From MPNP01 sp965215545 (lineage in GTDB: Bacteria > Pseudomonadota > Alphaproteobacteria > Rhodobacterales > Rhodobacteraceae), in NCBI GenBank assembly GCA_965215545.1, contig OZ244066.1, positions 744,001 to 808,000 on the forward strand: a stretch of 64,000 nucleotides of DNA, read 5' to 3'. Of this stretch, positions 53,928 to 63,690 are shown piece by piece (within the stretch, counting starts at the first letter, position 1; every line of letters begins with the position of its first letter). Made by a program: the position numbers and the translations under genes. The notes beneath the pieces were generated by a model. It saw nothing but the letters and a program-made list of their open reading frames with translations. It did no database searches and was not told the DNA's origin.

Positions 53928-54799
53928 GGTTCGGTGATGCGGGCCCGGATGATCCGGTCCCCGGCGGCAAGGAGCAGGTGCGCGTGGCGTTTGAGGCGAT
54001 AGGCGCGGACACCATCGGGGGCGGCCATGTGGGCCGTCCAGGCTGGCGAGAGCAGGGGGTTGCGGGTTCGCAGGAGGAGGTCATCCCCGAGGAGCCAGAC
54101 ATCGGCCTCGATGCCGGATATCTGCATCCGGCGGGCTGTTGCCGGCAGATGATAGCCGATCAGGGCGGCAAGGAGTTCGGCGTCCCCGGCCCGGAGGCGT
54201 GGGGCGTGGGGGGCAGTGGGGGCATGGGGGGCCGCTTTCATGACCTGGACTGCCGAGCGGAAATGTGCCGCCTCGGCCCCGATGCGGAGCCGCAGGACCA
54301 CCGGGGCAGGTTCATCCGTGAGCGCAACGACGAGGTTTGACCAGCCCAACCGTGCCTTGGGCGCAATGGCCAGGGTGTTGGCGTTCTCACCGAGTTGCAC
54401 CACGTCATAGGTGTCGCCATCACCGATGACGTATTGCCGGACCGGCCAGGGATGGCCGGCCTGGTCGTAAAACCCGACAACCGAGGCAATCCGCGGGGCT
54501 AGATGCAGGACCGGTGCCTGGGCACCCGGTTCCAGCCAGACCGGCAGGGTGTCGATCAGGGCCTTTGGCTCCTCATCGGTGAGGATGGCCGATTCCGTGG
54601 CATCATAGGCGTCCCGATAGTCATGGATCATGGACGGCGTCATCGGGAAGGCCTGCTCAAGGGCGCCGGCAAAACCGGCCTCGCGGTCCGGATTGGTGAC
54701 AGGTGCCTCCTCGGTCGCAGCCGCAGAGGCCAGGAGCAGCCCGACCGGCAGAAGCGAGCGGATTGGCCAGCATGCCCGGCTGGCTGGGTGCACCATCAC
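53924..54799 (-). CDS. dotH: DotH/TraN family outer-membrane ring protein
   Basis: The 291-residue precursor has a signal peptide (RSLLPVGLLLASAAA). DotH blocks follow: FPMTPSMIHDYRDAYDATES, PVLHLAPRIASVVGFYDQAG, HPWPVRQYVIGDGDTYDVVQ, NTLAIAPKARLGWSNLVVAL, and PVVLRLRIGA in the N-terminal two thirds. The C-terminal beta domain includes DGVRAYRLKRHAHLLLAAGD. It forms the outer-membrane pore ring of the type IVB apparatus, helped by the DotC and DotD lipoproteins encoded at 7093-8488. It is coupled to dotI by an ATGA overlap. Confidence 0.88.
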   Translation of the reverse strand: MMVHPASRACWPIRSLLPVGLLLASAAATEEAPVTNPDREAGFAGALEQAFPMTPSMIHDYRDAYDATESAILTDEEPKALIDTLPVWLEPGAQAPVLHLAPRIASVVGFYDQAGHPWPVRQYVIGDGDTYDVVQLGENANTLAIAPKARLGWSNLVVALTDEPAPVVLRLRIGAEAAHFRSAVQVMKAAPHAPTAPHAPRLRAGDAELLAALIGYHLPATARRMQISGIEADVWLLGDDLLLRTRNPLLSPAWTAHMAAPDGVRAYRLKRHAHLLLAAGDRIIRARITEP

Positions 54800-55476
54800 A
54801 GGGCGGAATCAGCCCGGCCCGGGCGGACGATGATCTGGGTGATGCCGACGGCATCGGGCGATTCCCAGGTTGGCAGGCGCGAGACCACGACCTCGGCCAG
54901 GAGGCGTTCCCGACTGATCTCGCTGGCGGATTCATAGGTCATGCTGAGGGGAATCTGCACCTTCCAGCTGTAGCGCTGGCGGTCGTCCAGACCCTGCTCG
55001 ACGATGGCTGCGCCGTTGGCGACCACGGTAGACACCAGCCGGTGATCGCGCAGGTAACTCAGCATGTCCGACTGTTCGATGGCATCCAGAAACCCGTTCC
55101 AGCCATCGGGTTGCTCGAAGTAGCGTGCCGCTCCCGTGAGATCATCACGCCAGTTGGCAAAATCGAGAGTCAGGGCCCGGGTGACGGCCCGGACGGCAAA
55201 ATTGGTCACCTGGCCCTCCGAGAGAAAGGGCGTCGAGACCGGGACCAGTGGCAGGATGCCCCCATCGACCCGGGTGGCAAAGTAGACCGGTTCCGGTCTG
55301 GCCAGCACCGACCAGAACGTCATGCCGACGGCGAGGGCAGTCACGGCGCTCATGACCAGCACCGTACGCGACATGCGCGCATGACTGCGGATCCACTCCT
55401 CGTGGCGCCGGGTGGCCAGCTGGACACCATGCATGATGGGATGCTGTCCGTCGGTAGAGGGCTGTCTATCGATCAA
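54796..55476 (-). CDS. dotI: DotI/TraM (IcmL) inner-membrane protein
   Basis: The 226-residue protein has a short cytoplasmic N-terminus and a membrane segment at about 39-59 (VLVMSAVTALAVGMTFWSVL). The periplasmic VirB8-like domain reads PEPVYFATRVDGGILPLVPV, SEGQVTNFAVRAVTRALTLD, FANWRDDLTGAARYFEQPDG. These are the family hallmarks. It forms part of the inner-membrane complex. Its start overlaps the end of pilS by 11 bases, joining the pilus and tra gene sets. Confidence 0.88.
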   Translation of the reverse strand: MIDRQPSTDGQHPIMHGVQLATRRHEEWIRSHARMSRTVLVMSAVTALAVGMTFWSVLARPEPVYFATRVDGGILPLVPVSTPFLSEGQVTNFAVRAVTRALTLDFANWRDDLTGAARYFEQPDGWNGFLDAIEQSDMLSYLRDHRLVSTVVANGAAIVEQGLDDRQRYSWKVQIPLSMTYESASEISRERLLAEVVVSRLPTWESPDAVGITQIIVRPGRADSAL

Positions 55477-56050
55477 ATGTCCAGGTCAGGGACACCTCAC
55501 CATTGGATGCATTCGTCGAGCAGAAAGTGGCAGCTTCCGCTGAGGTCAGGCCATCGGAGTCGGTGGCGGTGCCATCGGAGACCGAGGCGATGCCGTTGCC
55601 GACGAGACCATTGCCGCCCTCGTCGAAGGGGACGACCCGGGTACAGACATCGATGGGAAGTTTGGTCATGTTGATGGTGAACTGTCGGCCCGCGCCGGTC
55701 ACGGTCACCACGCCCCCGAAGGCATTGACGATCGAGTCGTATTCATTGTCGTTGTCGGAATCATCAAGCATGCTGGCGGGCACCGCATTGGCAGAAATCA
55801 GGACCGTGGTCAGGGCCGCGGTGCCAAAACTCGATTGGGTCTGGAAGAGGGCCTTGACCTGCGACTGCAAGCCGGCCATCGTGCGGACAAGGTCATTGGC
55901 CCGGGCCGAGTTGGAGGCCTGTTCGAAAAAGACGATACCGCCAATCACGATGCCCAGCGCGATCACGGTAAACAGGGCTGCCTCGATCAGCGTGGCACCG
56001 CGCTCGGCGTTCGCCTCTGGCCGCTCCGGCCACCCACATGTTTCTGGCAT
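55466..56050 (-). CDS. pilS: Type IV prepilin (PilS-like)
   Basis: ATG 56050 is preceded by GGAAGGAAGCCA. The 194-residue prepilin has the processing motif ERG|ATLIEAALFTVIALGIVI, with Gly at -1 and Glu at +5, followed by the long hydrophobic helix. C-terminal Cys residues (DVCTRVVPF, TFCSTNA) would form the pilin disulfide loop. It is the major subunit of the thin pilus used for mating-pair formation in liquid. The processing enzyme (PilU type) is not encoded in the window. Confidence 0.88.
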   Translation of the reverse strand: MPETCGWPERPEANAERGATLIEAALFTVIALGIVIGGIVFFEQASNSARANDLVRTMAGLQSQVKALFQTQSSFGTAALTTVLISANAVPASMLDDSDNDNEYDSIVNAFGGVVTVTGAGRQFTINMTKLPIDVCTRVVPFDEGGNGLVGNGIASVSDGTATDSDGLTSAEAATFCSTNASNGEVSLTWTFDR

Positions 56051-56185
56051 TGGCTTCCTTCCTTCCAGTGTGTTGATGGCCGACAGGACCGGCCCCGTGC
56101 AACAGTGCACAGGGCTGCGAAACTCCGAAGGGCATGGACACCGGTGGAGGCAGGGTTCATGTGGACAACGGTGGCCTCGACAGAC

Positions 56186-57268
56186 TCAATAGGCCGTGGT
56201 GATCTGGCCCTGGAGTTCATACATGGCGGCCACGGTGGCCGTGATGATGCCAAAGACGATCAGGAAGAGGCTGGCCCGGATCAGGGACAGGTTGCGCAGG
56301 ATGCGGTCCTGGCTGGCCGTCATCCACTGCCCGGCAATCATCCGGAGGTGCTGGGGGAAGTCCTGCGAGCGGGAGAGAATGCGCAGGGTGAGCACCAGTT
56401 CCCGATCCGGCCAGCCCCCGGCCGTGTGCTGCATGGCCAGACCAAGATTGGCACCGTTGAGCATCTGATAGTGGATCTGATCGATATGGGAGGCCAGATA
56501 GGCACTGGCCGCGGGCCGCAGTCGGGTCAGGGCCTCGACCGGGGTCAATCCCGCCGCCGCAAGGCAGGCTATCGACTGGAGCAGCATGACCCCGGACCGG
56601 AGCCGATACATCGCAAAGATCGGCAACCGGTCGGCCTGACGGCGCCCGGCACCGGTCCAGCGGGGCAGCAGGATGTGCAGGGACAAGGGGGCAAGGAGGG
56701 CGACCAGCGCCACCAGCGGCATCCAGGTCCCGAGGACCGCACCGGTCCGGGTGACGGTCCGGGCGATGCCCGTCCAGTGCTCGATCGGCAGGAGCGGGTC
56801 GAGTTGTGGCGCGATGCCTGCGGCAAAATACACCAGCATGCCATAGGTCATGACAAGCAGCAGCAGCGGGTAGGCCAGGATGCTGAGAACATCGGAGCGG
56901 ATGCCCTGGTTCATCTCGAGCATCTGGCAATGACTCTCGAGGTTGCGGCTGAACTGGTCACTGGTCTCGATGGCGGTGATGGCCATGTGTTCCGCCCGCG
57001 GAATCCAGGGTTGCAGGGCCACGCCAAGATCCTGCCCGTTCCGCAGCCCTGTGCGCAGACTGGCCAGGATGCGACCGACCGGATCGTTTGTGTCGGCACC
57101 GTCGCGGGTCTTGATTCGCCAGATCGCGTCAATGACCTCACTGCGCGAGAACCCCGTGTCCATCAGGACAATCAGTTCCCGATAGAAGCGGCAGCGTTTG
57201 TCGGGATTGAACTGGCTGCGGATGAAGACCTGGATGATTCTGCGGACGAGCCGGTCAAGGAGAATCAT
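56186..57268 (-). CDS. pilR: Type IV pilus inner-membrane protein (PilR/GspF)
   Basis: ATG 57268 gives 360 residues. The GspF-type repeats are RFYRELIVLMDTGFSRSEVI and GVMLLQSIACLAAAGLTPVE. There are three main membrane regions: LAYPLLLLVMTYGMLVYFAA, WMPLVALVALLAPLSLHILL and ASLFLIVFGIITATVAAMYE. The first repeat region includes TGLRNGQDLGVALQPWIPRA. It is the platform protein for pilus assembly. Its start overlaps the pilQ stop by 14 bases. Confidence 0.88.
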   Translation of the reverse strand: MILLDRLVRRIIQVFIRSQFNPDKRCRFYRELIVLMDTGFSRSEVIDAIWRIKTRDGADTNDPVGRILASLRTGLRNGQDLGVALQPWIPRAEHMAITAIETSDQFSRNLESHCQMLEMNQGIRSDVLSILAYPLLLLVMTYGMLVYFAAGIAPQLDPLLPIEHWTGIARTVTRTGAVLGTWMPLVALVALLAPLSLHILLPRWTGAGRRQADRLPIFAMYRLRSGVMLLQSIACLAAAGLTPVEALTRLRPAASAYLASHIDQIHYQMLNGANLGLAMQHTAGGWPDRELVLTLRILSRSQDFPQHLRMIAGQWMTASQDRILRNLSLIRASLFLIVFGIITATVAAMYELQGQITTAY

Positions 57269-58922
57269 GCGCACCCTCCATATCACGGACCATGTTCGGG
57301 AGGCGCTCGGCCAGACTGCGGTAATCGCGTTGATAGGCGCGCACAAGATCGATCTCCTCCTCGACCTCATTGACATCGCAGTCTCCGGTGCCGACACGAA
57401 TCATGGCATGGTGCATGACCGGGATCCCGCCGGCGCCTCCCTCGCGTCGGGTCAGCAGCCAATGCTGGCGCATCGCCACGCGGTTCCCGTTGGCATAGTG
57501 ATCAAGGAGGCGCGGATCGGGCAGGACGGTCTCGGCAACCACTGTGCGCCCACCGAGGCCCCGGCTGCACCGGTCGCATCCGTCGCCCCGGATGTAGAGA
57601 TGCGGGGCCGGCTTGCCGGTCAACGCCACAACCTCCCCGGCAAGGTCATCCGAAAGACGCCCATCTCCAATGGCGGTGGGGTAATCGATCCGGCAGGCGG
57701 GACAGATGACGCCGATGAGGCGCTGGTACATCAACCCCCGGATCACCGAGGGCTCGCAGAGTTTCCACGTATCGACCCCGAGATCGTGCAACCGGTCCAG
57801 AATGCCGAGTGCTGATCCCGAATGGATCGTCGTCCAGAGGGCATGACCGGTCATCGCAAGTTCGATCGCATAGCCGGCCAGGGCCCGGTCGCGCAGCTCG
57901 CCGAGCACCACGACATTCGGATCCGACCGCAATGTGGACTTGATGGCCTCGACAAATGCCTCACCCCGCGTCTGATCGCTGCGGGGGGCGATCGCGACGT
58001 GGACCGCACCCTCGATCGACAGTTCCACCGGTTCCTCAAGTGAATAGGCCGAAATCTCGAAGCGTTTCTCATGCACCATGGCATTGAGGATGCGCTGGAG
58101 CGTCGTGGTCTTGCCCGACGAGACCTTGCCGGCCAGGAGATACATGCCGCTGGTGCGCCGGCGCATGACTGCGATGTCCCGGATCTGGTCGGGCAGATAG
58201 CCCAGCTGCTCGATGTCATGCCTGTCCCGACCAAAGGCGTATTTGAGACGCATGACCAGCGAGGCCCGATGGCCTGATGTCGGCGTGTATTGCAGGCGGA
58301 TGATGTCGACCGTGGGCGGAAGGAGGCCCGAGGCCCGACCGAGGGCACCTTTCATGTAGCTGGTCGTGCCGGTTTCCGATCCCTGATCGACAGCCACGGC
58401 AAAGGCGGCGTTGATCAGCGAGAGACCCTCATGGCTCGTGCGGTTGATCAGGTGACACAGTCGGCCATGGACCCGGATCCGCACCTCGCAATGGGAGGCA
58501 TGGACATGGATATGGATATCCGAGGCTCGCTCCTCGGCGGCCATGGCGATGATCCGGCGCAGTTCACGCTGCCGCTCGATCTGGCGGGGGGCGGAATCGG
58601 CCTCCTCCGGCCCGGCCATGGCAGCATCATAGAAACCATGGATGACATCACTCTCGATTTCGTGAATGGCCACGATCTCCTGGCCCAGCTGCCCGGCCCG
58701 ATCCAGGACCGCCTTGACGTCCACCGACCAGCGACTGCCCTTGGCCACCACGACCTGCCCGCTCTGGAAGATCGCCACCAGGCCCCGCTGCTCCTTGGGA
58801 ATGGCCAGCAGGCCTCCGGGTCCGGTCACCAGGGTCCCGACCATCTCCGGTGTGAACTCCGGCGGCAGGCCGATGCCATCCGGCAATGGAATCGATTCCC
58901 CCGGCTCAGTGCCCGAGTCCAT
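57255..58922 (-). CDS. pilQ: Type IV pilus assembly ATPase (PilQ)
   Basis: From ATG 58922 (GGAG 9 bases upstream) the protein has 555 residues; ATG 58937 is an alternative. The GspE core shows ERASDIHIHVHASHCEVRIR, Walker A LLAGKVSSGKTTTLQ, the Asp-box region SAYSLEEPVELSIE, Walker B NVVVLGELRDR and the His-box TTIHSGSALGILDRL. The Walker A is atypical, with KVSSGKT where GxxGSGKT/GPTGSGKT is usual. Two Cys pairs, ICPACRID and DGCDRCSRG, form the zinc site of GspE proteins. It powers thin-pilus extension. Confidence 0.88.
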   Translation of the reverse strand: MDSGTEPGESIPLPDGIGLPPEFTPEMVGTLVTGPGGLLAIPKEQRGLVAIFQSGQVVVAKGSRWSVDVKAVLDRAGQLGQEIVAIHEIESDVIHGFYDAAMAGPEEADSAPRQIERQRELRRIIAMAAEERASDIHIHVHASHCEVRIRVHGRLCHLINRTSHEGLSLINAAFAVAVDQGSETGTTSYMKGALGRASGLLPPTVDIIRLQYTPTSGHRASLVMRLKYAFGRDRHDIEQLGYLPDQIRDIAVMRRRTSGMYLLAGKVSSGKTTTLQRILNAMVHEKRFEISAYSLEEPVELSIEGAVHVAIAPRSDQTRGEAFVEAIKSTLRSDPNVVVLGELRDRALAGYAIELAMTGHALWTTIHSGSALGILDRLHDLGVDTWKLCEPSVIRGLMYQRLIGVICPACRIDYPTAIGDGRLSDDLAGEVVALTGKPAPHLYIRGDGCDRCSRGLGGRTVVAETVLPDPRLLDHYANGNRVAMRQHWLLTRREGGAGGIPVMHHAMIRVGTGDCDVNEVEEEIDLVRAYQRDYRSLAERLPNMVRDMEGAHDSP

Positions 58923-59643
58923 ACCGGACTTCTCCATCGCCTCCCTCGACCACGACACCATCCCGGTCGATGCCCGTCACCGTCCCGAGACCCTCCACGA
59001 CATCCCCTGGCCTGAGGATCTGCAGCCTCTCACCGAGGGCCACGCGCGCTTCATACGCGCCGTCAACCCCGCTGATTTCATGCACCTGCAGCACCGGTCG
59101 CAGGTCGGCAGGGGCGCCCGTGCCACCTGCTGCCGTTGCCATCCCGGCCAGCGGGAGCACCAGACCACCCCCCTGCCCTTCAGCCGCCCTGATCTCGGCT
59201 TCGAGACGCAGCCGATTGATCCGGTGCTGGAAGCGCTGTATTTCCAGTTCCGCTGCCACCCGCTCACCGGCCGGCGTATCGGCAAAGCTCCGGAACGCCC
59301 CCGGCAGCACCTCGATCATCGTCTCGGGTCCATAGATCGCCATCAGTTTGCCAACCAGCTCCGCCTGGCGCAGCTGTCTCTCGAGCAGCAGGATACTTGC
59401 AGCGATCTCCGACTGCCGGCCCAGCAGACTGTCGCTTGCTGCCATCCCGTCCCGTGCATCACGTGTGGGCGGCGGATCCGGGTCGGTCGGCATCGCGGCG
59501 GGATCGATCCCGGTCATCGGCCCTGGCGCACTGGCCATATGGCGGGGCCGTTCCGGGAGAGTTGGGGCTGGTGCCGCTTTTGGAACACAGAGAGGCAGCA
59601 GGGCCAGCAGGAGAATCAGATGACGGAACTGCATCACTGGCAT
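58906..59643 (-). CDS. pilP: Pilus assembly protein PilP
   Basis: ATG 59643 overlaps the pilO stop (TGATG) and yields 245 residues, beginning MPVMQFRHLILLLALLPLCV, a signal peptide. The middle is a coiled coil (LLGRQSEIAASILLLERQLR, ELEIQRFQHRINRLRLEAEI). The C-terminal PilP-like beta domain reads VLQVHEISGVDGAYEARVAL, EGLGTVTGIDRDGVVVEGGD. It is a periplasmic link between PilO and the secretin. The gene order pilN-O-P-Q-R-S is that of IncI plasmids. Confidence 0.8.
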   Translation of the reverse strand: MPVMQFRHLILLLALLPLCVPKAAPAPTLPERPRHMASAPGPMTGIDPAAMPTDPDPPPTRDARDGMAASDSLLGRQSEIAASILLLERQLRQAELVGKLMAIYGPETMIEVLPGAFRSFADTPAGERVAAELEIQRFQHRINRLRLEAEIRAAEGQGGGLVLPLAGMATAAGGTGAPADLRPVLQVHEISGVDGAYEARVALGERLQILRPGDVVEGLGTVTGIDRDGVVVEGGDGEVRYGLGH

Positions 59644-60887
59644 CAGGACACCGATTCGCGATGATAGATCCGGGCCGTGAGCAACCATCGATCCGTGGCG
59701 GGTGTGAAGGTCAGTGCCTCCGGCACCAGGGCTGGCACATCCTCAAGCAACACCAGATGATCATGGAGGCCGCTGGCCACATCAAGGCTGAGATCATGAT
59801 AGGAGTCCCTGACTGTCGCCGGCTGATCATCCGGTCCCGGCAGGGCGCGCAGGGTCATGTTCAGGTTGACACCAAGATCATGGAACCGCTCACGCAGACG
59901 GGTCTCGGCGAGGGCGTCCGGCCAGCTTGCGGTTGCATCATGCAGGGCGGGGGTGGTCAGGGATGCAGTCAGGGTCAGGGTGGCACATCTGCCGGCGCAG
60001 TCGAGTTGTGGATCAGCTCCGAGGCGTTCCCTGATTGCGGCCCGCAGGCGGCCGTAACTGCCACCGGTGCGTTGCCATTCGGCTGTGGCCATGACCGACT
60101 GGCCATGCCAGGTGCAGGTGATCGGAGCCACCCGCCAGCCGAGATACGGGATATAGACCGCGCCGACCAGATCGATGCAGTGGGCGGCAAACGCCTCGAT
60201 CCGGGGCTTGTTGAGCCACGGTGGGGCATGATCCGGGCCGGACACAATCGCCGGAGCGACGGCGGGCGGGCGCAGGAGTCGCTCGATGCCGGCAGGAACA
60301 ACGGTCCAGAGGAGGGCTGCCACGATACCCAGGCCAGCGGCACCGAGCAGCCAGGGTGTCAAGGCCACGACCCGGTTGACAGGCTGCAACCGCCCCTGCG
60401 GGCGGGCATCCAGAACCTCCTCGAGGGCCATCGCCTCGGCATCCTCGATCTTCCACGCAGCGGGGGCAATGCACGTTTCCCAATCCGGGGCACCGGAGAG
60501 TTGCAGGTAGGTCTGATGGGCGGTGGCGGCAGTCTCGTGCACACTGTCCTCGTAGACATCACCGTCCCGCATGGCCACCACCCACATCGGTCCGGGTGTG
60601 GCGGTCAGAGCAAACGCCGCCAGCCAGTTCGTCCCGAAACTCTCGGTCTGGATCTGCAGGACTCCGATCAACATGCGGGCGGCATGACAGCCAGATGAAC
60701 GGGCAAAGCAGATCTGCTCCCGTCCGGCCACCAGGGCATACAGGTCATGGACGGGAGCATGTCCGGCGGCGGCCAGGGCCTGTTGCCGGATTGTCGTGCC
60801 GCGGAGTCGTTTCTGCCAGAGGAGGCCAAGTGCCACATCCCTGCCATCGACCCGGATATGCCCGGGTGCCACGGATTCCACAATCAT
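59643..60887 (-). CDS. pilO: Pilus assembly protein PilO
   Basis: ATG 60887 gives 414 residues. The cytoplasmic N-terminal half includes QKRLRGTTIRQQALAAAGHA and NWLAAFALTATPGPMWVVAM, RDGDVYEDSVHETA. A single membrane segment lies at about 185-205 (VVALTPWLLGAAGLGIVAAL). The periplasmic half has four Cys (AAHCIDL, PITCTWH, LDCAGRCATL) that may pair. The topology and position match IncI PilO, an inner-membrane protein needed for thin-pilus assembly. The start site is weakly supported. Confidence 0.75.
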   Translation of the reverse strand: MIVESVAPGHIRVDGRDVALGLLWQKRLRGTTIRQQALAAAGHAPVHDLYALVAGREQICFARSSGCHAARMLIGVLQIQTESFGTNWLAAFALTATPGPMWVVAMRDGDVYEDSVHETAATAHQTYLQLSGAPDWETCIAPAAWKIEDAEAMALEEVLDARPQGRLQPVNRVVALTPWLLGAAGLGIVAALLWTVVPAGIERLLRPPAVAPAIVSGPDHAPPWLNKPRIEAFAAHCIDLVGAVYIPYLGWRVAPITCTWHGQSVMATAEWQRTGGSYGRLRAAIRERLGADPQLDCAGRCATLTLTASLTTPALHDATASWPDALAETRLRERFHDLGVNLNMTLRALPGPDDQPATVRDSYHDLSLDVASGLHDHLVLLEDVPALVPEALTFTPATDRWLLTARIYHRESVS

Positions 60888-60909
60888 CGGGCCTGAACCC
60901 TGATCCCGG

Positions 60910-62343
60910 TCATGTGGCCGGCGTGCCTGCCAGTCGGCGACCAAGGATACGAGCGCGAATCAGGATCACTGTGGCCACATGGTCAACCGAGCGGGTGTCC
61001 TTGCTGACAAGGAACAGTCCCCGGCTTGTGTCAACGGCGGTCCGGTCGCGTTCAAAACCAGCCAGAACGAGGGTTTCGCCGTGGCCGAGAATGGCCTGCT
61101 GCTCAAAGGCCGTCGTTGAAACGCTCGGCAGCTGGATCGAACTGGCCGGGGTGTTGAAATCATCGAGGCGATCGAGTTCGGAGAGTTTGATGCTGTAATT
61201 GAGCAGGACCCGCCCACCCGCCAGCACGCGGGGGTAGAGTTGCATCTCGAAACCGGTGATCAGGCTGCCGGGCTCGATCGAGGTCTGCAGGGTGCCATCG
61301 GCATCCGGAGTGGTGTTGACCTGCTTGACATAGGCCGTCTCGCGCACCACCTGAATCGGGATCATCTGGTTGTTCGACGTCGTGGCACCGGTCCGGGTCT
61401 CAACCGTCACCTTGCCATGCCGGTCAAGGGCCTCCACCAGGAGATCGAGGACAAAGTCGCTCCTGGTGATCCCGACATTGACCGTCTCGGTGGGTTTGAC
61501 CAGCGCCGTGTCACCTGCCCATCGAATCCGGGTCTCCCTACCCAGCAGATCGAGATTGAACCGAGTCCCCGCGCCCCGCGCCTCCGTATCGGCCACGGTC
61601 AGGACATGGATGTCGAAAGCCAGCTGCTGCTCGAGATCCCCCTCGATGTGGCCAAGATGATCGGCAATCAGTTGCTGCGCGCTCGGGCGGGCCTTGACCA
61701 TGAGCATGCCTGTGCCGCCTGCATAGGCAAGATCAACGCCCGGGCCCGCAATCGCCGTGATGGACTCGATGATCTCGCGGGCGGAATCCAGACTGGTGGC
61801 CACATTCACTGACCCCACGGTTCGCGATGACGAGAACTGTTGGGGCAGGACCGGCAACCGGTGCAGCCGTGTCACATATTCGTGGACCTCAACCCGCCCG
61901 GCACGGTACCGCCATTCGAGATCATGCCGGGATGTGATTGCATCCAGCACAGCGGCCAGGCTGCCCGCATAGACATGACCGGGCAAGTCATCGGCGGTCG
62001 GGGCCGGGCTTTCTCCGGCCGGGGTCAACACCTGTCCGGGTCCAGCAAAATAGATGTGGGGCAGGCCCGTCATGCGCTCAAGCCGGGCCAGCAGGTCCGG
62101 GATTGCAGGATGCTGACGGACAGCAAGATAGATGGCATCGGCGGCGGCAAACCGGTCGGGCAGTGGTGTATCGGCGGCAAGTTCCGGGGTCCCGGCATGC
62201 GGCGGGTCAGCATGTCCGTACTGACCGAGTTCCACCAGTGAGGCGGCGGCCTTGGACCGCAGGGCGTCGGCACTCTCGTCGGCCTCGCCCAACGGTGCCG
62301 CGCAGCCCGCCAGGAGAGTAGCGATCAGGACGCGTGCGGCCAT
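60910..62343 (-). CDS. pilN: Pilus secretin lipoprotein PilN
   Basis: ATG 62343 gives a 477-residue precursor with the lipobox LLAGC at about residue 12. The N-terminal domain contains PLPDRFAAADAIYLAVRQHP and STN/secretin-N elements (GHVYAGSLAAVLDAITSRHD, LEWRYRAGRVEVHEYVTRLH). The secretin core includes QLAFDIHVLTVADTEARGAG, TRFNLDLLGRETRIRWAGDT and YPRVLAGGRVLLNYSIKLSE, ending ILGHGETLVLAGFERDR. It forms the outer-membrane pore for the thin pilus. It is the first gene of the 11-gene unit; pilL and pilM are missing upstream. Confidence 0.88.
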   Translation of the reverse strand: MAARVLIATLLAGCAAPLGEADESADALRSKAAASLVELGQYGHADPPHAGTPELAADTPLPDRFAAADAIYLAVRQHPAIPDLLARLERMTGLPHIYFAGPGQVLTPAGESPAPTADDLPGHVYAGSLAAVLDAITSRHDLEWRYRAGRVEVHEYVTRLHRLPVLPQQFSSSRTVGSVNVATSLDSAREIIESITAIAGPGVDLAYAGGTGMLMVKARPSAQQLIADHLGHIEGDLEQQLAFDIHVLTVADTEARGAGTRFNLDLLGRETRIRWAGDTALVKPTETVNVGITRSDFVLDLLVEALDRHGKVTVETRTGATTSNNQMIPIQVVRETAYVKQVNTTPDADGTLQTSIEPGSLITGFEMQLYPRVLAGGRVLLNYSIKLSELDRLDDFNTPASSIQLPSVSTTAFEQQAILGHGETLVLAGFERDRTAVDTSRGLFLVSKDTRSVDHVATVILIRARILGRRLAGTPAT

Positions 62344-62889
62344 GTGCCCTGTCACGGGAAACCGACGGGGTCGGCAATGATGTCCTTGACGCGTGATGGC
62401 GGGCTCCTGGTGCCTGTACTTGCCATCGAGTGATGACACGATCTGCCTACCCTCCTATGGCGGGCCCGCGAAACCCCCGCGCCCGGGCAGGGCAGGCAGG
62501 ATCGATTTGGTGTGGAGAATTCGCCATCGACCGTCCCCGTTGGCACCATCCGGTGCCCGGGAAGCGGGTTGGGTCCGGTCCGTCCGACCCTCTCTCATGA
62601 AACCCCGCATGGCAAGTCGTGCATCAGTCCATCATGAATCGCCATCCGGGTGGCCATGCCGAGCGGCCCCGGGCGGACCGTCGCGACACAGAGCGCGTGC
62701 AACGCCGCGCCAACCGCTTGTCCGGTTCGGGTGCCGCCCTTGCGGTCGGTCCCGTGACCCCAGGACCCCGTTCCGGGCTGCGATGGTCCAGGCGACCGGG
62801 ATCCCTCCTGGTTCCGGTGCCGCCCCAGGGACGAGCCGATCCCCCAGCCCCCCGGTCGGGACCCGGCCCTGCCTGGCGAACCGTCCCCC
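62344..62889. promoter_or_regulatory. Region upstream of pilN
   Basis: This region must carry the promoter of the pil-tra unit. A - strand frame ends at 62352 with VKDIIADPVGFP, which could be the tail of a lost upstream gene (pilM position). Nothing else is recognisable. Confidence 0.35.
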
Positions 62890-63690
62890 GGTCAAGAGAG
62901 AGGGGGCGGGGCGATCAACCGCTGGCGGCCACGGCCATTGGGGGCCGCACAGTCAGTATGGAACCCTTGGGGGAGCGGGCTGGCGGGCGGACCAGCGGGT
63001 GGCCTCATTGGCCCCGCTGCCCACGCGTGGCCCAAGGGTGGCTGCCATGGACGGTGCCCCATCGGGACGGGTCGGGGGCGCCACCCGTTCGGCCCTGGCA
63101 GCCGCGATGGCGGCCAGTTGCTTGACAATGACCGCCCGCTGGTCCCGCCGGCAGGCCAGCGCCCCGCGGCGGCCCGCCGGCAGCGGTGTCCCGTGTGGGG
63201 TCCGCAGGGGCGGGCGGCGGTCATCGAAGTCGACCGCACCGGGCGCAAGGTCCGCAAGACCGTACAGCCGGTGCCGGGCCCGGCTGGTGTTGGGCAGCCG
63301 GACACGGGTGCGGACAAGGCGCTCCCGGTGCCGCATCAGGCGCCTGGCATCGATGGGGTCGGTCTTGGCCACCCTGGCCCGGCGCCCGACCGTGCGGCGG
63401 GCCGGAGCCCCCATCACGATGGCGATGGCGGGGGCCGCCTGGCCGCCAGCGGGCCAGCCAGATCCCGTCAGAGCCGACGGCATCGGTCAGGAGGATCCGG
63501 TCGGTTGGCGTGGCCCCGGGCCTGGCGACCAGGCGCGCGGTGTCGCCGGCCCCCAGCGTGGGGATGCGGAGCGTGTTGGGCGCGTCGGGACGGCTGATCC
63601 CGACCCCCCAGCGCCTGGGGCGGACCCAGGCCGCGATCGACAGGGCCCGGGCCGGGGTCCCGGACGGCGGGCCATCATTGAGGATCGGTG
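62890..63690 (-). pseudogene. IS110-family transposase remnant
   Basis: Across two frames the - strand reads WGVGISRPD, TLGAGDTARLVARPGATPTD, AAPAIAIVMGAPARRTVGRR, ARVAKTDPIDARRLMRHRER and QRAVIVKQLAAIAAARAERV. This follows the IS110 order: GIDvSk start, 'laktDriDA..La' DEDD block, and the following helix 'rr.qL...r.aernR'. A frameshift near 63450 and loss of the C-terminal Transposase_20 part make it inactive. It lies between the pil operon and a toxin gene. Confidence 0.5.
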
